This document shows, one piece after another, positions 60,355 to 64,000 of a DNA stretch of 64,000 nucleotides. The stretch's first letter is position 1, and every line of letters starts with the position of its first letter. The translations under genes were made by a program, and so were the position numbers. The notes beneath the pieces were generated by a model. It did not search any database. It was not told the DNA's origin and worked only from the letters and a program-made list of their open reading frames with translations. Source of the stretch: Candidatus Rothia avicola (GTDB lineage Bacteria > Actinomycetota > Actinomycetes > Actinomycetales > Micrococcaceae); contig DXCN01000032.1 of NCBI GenBank assembly GCA_019115985.1, positions 1-64,000 on the forward strand, written 5' to 3'.

Positions 60355-62004
60355 ATGGCTGAGATGACTGACGAGATAAAGACGCCCAAAGAAAAAGTTA
60401 AGTTCCGTATCGCCCCGCCGGGCTTCCGCTGGCGGCCCCTCTTCTTTCTGCCCTTCCCCCTCGATATTCTGACCTCCCTCGCCCTGGTATTCCTGCCGGT
60501 TCTGGTAGGCACGATTATCGACCTGCACACCTCAGGCGATGAGGCAGGCGCCTGGCGACTGGTCTGGTTGCTGGTGGGCGTGGTGGTCTACCTGTCGGTC
60601 GTTGAGTTCGTGGGCTGGGGCATCACCTTTAGGGTAGTAGCCCGCATCGAGAGGGACTGGCGGCTCTACATCGCCCACCTAATCTCCCGCAGCCCCAACC
60701 GCGATACCGGTGCCCTCATTGCGATTTTGAATAAGGACGCCCGGGCAATGGCCGAGATGTGGGAGCCCATGATTATGGCTTTTTCTGCGGTGGGCGTGAC
60801 CGCCCTGGGCACCTGGCAGCTCTGGCGCATTAGCCCGGCGATTGCGGTGGTGGCTCTGGGCGGGCTGATTCTCACCATGCTGACCCTCACCTGGATTTCC
60901 AAACTCTTGGAAAAGCACGCGGATATTTTCCGTGACAAGGTGGGGGTGTCTACCTCCCGGGCTTCAGATATTGCCTCTTCGATTCGCACTATTTTGGGCT
61001 TGGGCGCCCAGCGCCGCATGATGGACCGCTACGGGGCAACGGCCCAGGATGTCTACACCTCCCAGATCCGCCTGGAGAGCGTGCAGACCTGGTCTTATGC
61101 AGTGCGTAATTTTCTGGTAGGTACCGTAACCTGGGTAGTAATCGCCCTGGCCCTGCGTGGGGCTGCCCCTGAGGGCACCTGGATAACAGAGGTACCCGCG
61201 GGTCAGCTGGTCACAGTGGTTGGTCTGATTAACACCCTAACCGGCCCCATCTGGTCGGTGGAGATGCTGCTCTTTGACTGGCGCAATGCCCGTGTTGCCC
61301 TCAAGCGTGTAGATAGACTTGCGGCTGAGGTTGAGGGTAACTCTCAGGTAGAGGGTAAGGACGCCCCCGCCCCGGCACCCGGCGCCTCAGCAGAGCAGGT
61401 GCTGGTTACGGTTCCCCGGGCCAGTGCCCCGGTTCACTACATCAACCCGCGCGAAGCCGGGTTGCCAGCCCAGGACTACGCCGAAGCGCTGACCGAAGCC
61501 CTACGCCAAGCTCAACCTGCCCCGGGCGGGGAACAGGCAGCGGGCGTCCTCACCGGGGGCGAGCGCGTGCTTCTTTCGGAACCCAACCCCATGATTTTTG
61601 CCGGCTCCCTGTCTGACCACCTGCAGATGGGCACCGAGGGGCTGAACCGGGAGCGCATGATTGAGCTGCTGAAGCTCACCGACTCCGAAGAAATCGCCTT
61701 CCGACTCGGTGGCCGCGACCCCGAAAAGTACCTGGCCAGCACCCTGGCCTCAGAAGGCACTAACCTCTCTGGTGGCCAGCGGCAGCGGCTGGCCCTGGCC
61801 CGGGCACTGTCCCAACCGGCGTCCGTGCTGGTGCTCACCGAACCGCTGAACTCGGTGGACGAACCCAGCCAGAAGTTCATCTTGGACCAGCTCGAAACCC
61901 ATACGGGCCAGCCTGGCCCCCTCGAACACATCCGCCAGATTTACCTGGTCTCAACCACCATGGAGGTTGAGCGACGACTGAAAGCAGGTGAGGCCCGTGG
62001 CTAA
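60355..62004 (+). CDS. ABC exporter half lacking Walker A (heterodimer subunit 1)
   Basis: A 549-residue ABC exporter half-transporter. Five or six membrane helices fill about residues 35-320. The nucleotide-binding region is abnormal: the first part, including Walker A and the A-loop, is missing, and a Pro/Ala-rich linker leads straight to the Q-loop-side sequence (VLLSEPNPMIFAGSLSDHL). The signature motif is intact (NLSGGQRQRLALARAL, about residue 470). The Walker B region is degenerate (VLVLTEPLNSVD, with no Asp-Glu pair). It cannot hydrolyse ATP alone but can supply the signature to its partner. It overlaps the partner gene by eight bases (GTGGCTAA). The substrate is unknown; multidrug or peptide export is possible. 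Confidence 0.85.
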   Translation: MAEMTDEIKTPKEKVKFRIAPPGFRWRPLFFLPFPLDILTSLALVFLPVLVGTIIDLHTSGDEAGAWRLVWLLVGVVVYLSVVEFVGWGITFRVVARIERDWRLYIAHLISRSPNRDTGALIAILNKDARAMAEMWEPMIMAFSAVGVTALGTWQLWRISPAIAVVALGGLILTMLTLTWISKLLEKHADIFRDKVGVSTSRASDIASSIRTILGLGAQRRMMDRYGATAQDVYTSQIRLESVQTWSYAVRNFLVGTVTWVVIALALRGAAPEGTWITEVPAGQLVTVVGLINTLTGPIWSVEMLLFDWRNARVALKRVDRLAAEVEGNSQVEGKDAPAPAPGASAEQVLVTVPRASAPVHYINPREAGLPAQDYAEALTEALRQAQPAPGGEQAAGVLTGGERVLLSEPNPMIFAGSLSDHLQMGTEGLNRERMIELLKLTDSEEIAFRLGGRDPEKYLASTLASEGTNLSGGQRQRLALARALSQPASVLVLTEPLNSVDEPSQKFILDQLETHTGQPGPLEHIRQIYLVSTTMEVERRLKAGEARG

Positions 62005-63739
62005 CCTCCTCCCCATTACCGACGGTAAGACTACCTGGAGGCTGCTGGCCCGCTCGATTCTCAAAACCCCCTGGCAGCTGATTTGGCTGGTGGTTTTGTT
62101 TGTGGCTAGCTCCGTGGCTACCCTGGTGACCCCTATTATGGTGGGGCAGCTGATTGACCGGGCTACCACCGGGCAGCTGACCGGCTACCCCTGGGCAGAG
62201 CTAGCGGTTATTGGCCTTGCTGTGGTCGCCGGTGCCCTGCTGGCCCGTGCCTGGACCTTCCAGGGACAGAAAATGGGTGTGCGCCTCAACCGCGACCTGG
62301 GCATTGACCTGGTTGGGGCCTCCCTGCAGCTGGACGCCCAAACCGTTGAGGACGCCGGCTCCGGCGACCTGGTAGCTCGCCTGACCGACGACGTCGACAG
62401 CGTGCGCCAGGTGCTGGCCACCGGCCTGCCGGAATTCGCCCATATCAGCATCTACATGCTGATTACCGCAGCTACCATCTTCACCGTCAACCCGGCCATC
62501 GGCCTGGTGACCGTGCCCATGTTTATCGTGATGACCATCGTGCTCTCGATCTTCCTACCCCGGATCGCCAAGTTCACCCGGGAAAAGACCGAGGCGGTCA
62601 GCGATCTGACCGTGGTAGCAACCGAAAATATTCGCGGTGCTGGGACCGTTGAAGAGCTGGGGATCAGTGAGGCCCGTGCCCGGGTGCAGGATGAGCGCAT
62701 CTGGAAAACCTTTGAGATCAGCGACCGCATGGTCGTGGTGCGCTCCATCTTCTGGGCCGTGGACGCCTTCAACTCCTTCCTGCCCCTGGTGCTCTCCATG
62801 GTCTGGGGTGCCTACTGCGTGGAGCAGGGCTGGGCGACCTGGGGCGACGTTGCAACTGCCTCCATCATGCTCTTCACTATGCGCGACAACTCGGATATCT
62901 TCACCTTCTGGCTCGACCGCCTGCGCGAAATGACCGTCACCATGGGGCGCGTCTTTGGCGTTATCGACCTGTCGAACCAGCAGCAGGCCCGCCGTGCCGC
63001 CGGGCAGGTACCTGCCCCGGCGCACCTGCCCGGGCAGGGCGCGTCCGCCCCGGTCATTAGTCTGCAGGGCGTGACCTACGGGTACGACCCGGACGCCCCC
63101 GTGATTAAGGGGGTTGACCTGCAGCTGGCGGCGGGGGAGAGCCTTGCCCTGGTAGGGCGCTCCGGCTCGGGTAAGACCACCCTGGCCCGCCTGATTGCCG
63201 GGTCGCTCACCGCAGATAGCGGCACCGTGCAGGTCGGCAGTCAGCTAGTGGGCAACGGTTTGTACCCCACCCAGCCCGATGCCAGCGGACGCCCCGCCCT
63301 GCTCATTTGTACCCAGGAGGCCCACGTCTTTGTCGGCTCCCTGGCCGAGAACATGACCGTGGCAGCCCCCGACGCTAGCACCGAGCAGATGCTCACCGCC
63401 CTCCGATCGGTGGGCGCCACCTGGGTCGATGACCTGCCCGAGGGGCTGGAGAGCCGGGTCGGCGGCGGTAGCACAGAGCTCACCCGCGACCAGATTCAGC
63501 AGCTGGGTCTAGCCCGCATCGTGGCTGCCAACCCCCACGCGGTGATTCTGGATGAGTCAACTACCCAGCTGGAACTGGCGGACGCCCGCCAGTCCCTGGC
63601 CGCGGTGATGCAGGGCCGGGCCGTCATCATCATCTCCCACGACGCCCGTATCGCCTCACTAGCTGACCGAGCCGTGCTCCTGGAAAACGGTGAGCTGGTT
63701 GCAGAGGGGGCCCCGGCAGAAATCTTCGCCAGGGCATAA
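61997..63739 (+). CDS. ABC exporter half with functional ATP site (heterodimer subunit 2)
   Basis: A 580-residue ABC exporter half. Six membrane helices (about residues 20-310) precede a complete nucleotide-binding domain with Walker A GRSGSGKTT (387-395), Q-loop LICTQEAHVFVGSL, Walker B AVILDES with the catalytic glutamate, and H-loop IIISHDARI. The signature motif is degenerate (ELTRDQIQQLGLARI instead of LSGGQ). It is therefore the complement of subunit 1: together they can form one competent ATP site. GTG at 61997 is chosen because GGTGAGG precedes it and the overlap resembles that of gltB and gltD. Confidence 0.88.
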   Translation: MANLLPITDGKTTWRLLARSILKTPWQLIWLVVLFVASSVATLVTPIMVGQLIDRATTGQLTGYPWAELAVIGLAVVAGALLARAWTFQGQKMGVRLNRDLGIDLVGASLQLDAQTVEDAGSGDLVARLTDDVDSVRQVLATGLPEFAHISIYMLITAATIFTVNPAIGLVTVPMFIVMTIVLSIFLPRIAKFTREKTEAVSDLTVVATENIRGAGTVEELGISEARARVQDERIWKTFEISDRMVVVRSIFWAVDAFNSFLPLVLSMVWGAYCVEQGWATWGDVATASIMLFTMRDNSDIFTFWLDRLREMTVTMGRVFGVIDLSNQQQARRAAGQVPAPAHLPGQGASAPVISLQGVTYGYDPDAPVIKGVDLQLAAGESLALVGRSGSGKTTLARLIAGSLTADSGTVQVGSQLVGNGLYPTQPDASGRPALLICTQEAHVFVGSLAENMTVAAPDASTEQMLTALRSVGATWVDDLPEGLESRVGGGSTELTRDQIQQLGLARIVAANPHAVILDESTTQLELADARQSLAAVMQGRAVIIISHDARIASLADRAVLLENGELVAEGAPAEIFARA

Positions 63740-63751
63740 GCCCTCTCTGCT

Positions 63752-64000
63752 CTAGCTGAACAGTGCCAGCGAACGGATCATAGTCTGGGCTAAACCATAG
63801 ACCAAGCCGCTTGTGACGAGTAGGGTCAGGGCCCAGGCTGCCAGGGTATGCAGCGGGCCACCGGCGTTGACCCTAATTTGCTGGTCGGAGGTACCTAGCT
63901 TCCCGTGGCCTGCCAGCTTGGCCATGTCTTTCTCTGAGGCATGGTGCTTCTCGTTCACCGGCTTGACCAGCAGGTTGGCGATGAACCCAACTGCCAGTAC
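63752..64000 (-). CDS. MFS transporter, 3' end only (OFA-like)
   Basis: The frame is open to the right edge, so this is the C-terminal 82 residues of a larger protein. Visible are part of a helix ending in VGFIANLLVKPV, a hydrophilic loop (EKHHASEKDMAKLAGHG), one membrane helix (LHTLAAWALTLLVTSGLVYG) and a short tail. GFIANLLVKPVNEKHH resembles the C-terminal region of oxalate/formate antiporter-family MFS proteins, but this rests on a short stretch. A GTG at 63958 is only an internal valine codon. Confidence 0.6.
   Translation of the reverse strand, partial: VLAVGFIANLLVKPVNEKHHASEKDMAKLAGHGKLGTSDQQIRVNAGGPLHTLAAWALTLLVTSGLVYGLAQTMIRSLALFS

Noticed and set aside
60355..63739. CydDC cysteine/glutathione exporter
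   Set aside because: No cytochrome bd genes are adjacent, and the missing Walker A in one half and altered signature in the other do not fit CydD/CydC.
1..64000. CRISPR array
   Set aside because: No series of short identical repeats with regular spacers was seen, and no cas genes are present.

Overview
The window looks like chromosomal DNA of a high-G+C actinobacterium of the family Micrococcaceae, most likely Rothia or a close relative. This is inferred from content, not from a database search. The grounds are frequent GTG starts with purine-rich ribosome binding sites, a mycothiol-type maleylpyruvate isomerase-fold protein, an ANTAR response regulator (PdtaR), excalibur-domain surface proteins, a DUF3516 helicase, and the actinobacterial backbone order hisI-trpE-...-trpC-trpB-trpA-lgt-gltB-gltD-pyk-pdtaR-polA-rpsA-coaE-uvrB. 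The hsdS end (1-1250), the lgt-aph gap (19.5-20.9 kb) and the excalibur region (33.9-37.1 kb) are visibly more A+T-rich and look like accessory DNA.

Layout. 0-5.6 kb: type I methylase and specificity genes (minus strand), a DUF2087 protein, an acetyltransferase and a mycothiol-dependent-enzyme-fold protein. 5.7-18.5 kb: the his/trp biosynthetic block (hisI, trpE, a Trp-associated membrane protein, an HGxxPAAW-type membrane protein, trpC, trpB, trpA), split by a complete histidine-degradation island (hutC, then hutU-I-G-H) with a clear HutC-type operator. 18.5-23.1 kb: lgt, two small-gene cassettes separated by three copies of a 64-bp palindrome, an APH-type kinase and adhP. 23.4-29.9 kb: gltBD behind a long structured leader. 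30.1-33.7 kb: two flavodoxin-like genes, pyk and an SRPBCC protein. 33.7-37.3 kb: a probable new small RNA, two excalibur proteins (one with a nuclease domain), a PH-domain protein, a giant inverted repeat and tRNA-Leu(CAA). 37.5-55.7 kb: pdtaR, a small membrane protein next to a dicarboxylate/glutamate symporter, a thioesterase, polA, rpsA, a PiT phosphate transporter, a YigZ-type protein, coaE, a BCCT transporter, uvrB, an MFS transporter, a TerC protein behind a manganese (yybP-ykoY) riboswitch, and an SdpI-like protein. 55.8-64 kb: an S33 peptidase, a DUF3516 helicase, a leader-peptide/attenuator region followed by a heterodimeric ABC exporter, and the 3' end of an MFS gene.

Most notable signals: (1) two promoter-gene cassettes inserted between copies of a 64-bp nested palindrome whose edge copies the 3' end of the aph gene; (2) a scattered 8-mer GCGTCCGC/GCGGACGC, about 30 copies by eye, sometimes as inverted pairs at terminators, resembling a DNA uptake or other genome-wide signal; (3) a short leader ORF plus mutually exclusive hairpins ahead of an ABC exporter pair whose two ATPase halves are complementary in what they lack, resembling BmrCD attenuation in Bacillus; (4) a 62-bp hairpin family with compensatory base changes; (5) a terminator-ended small RNA candidate at 33.8 kb. 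All counts and alignments were made by eye.
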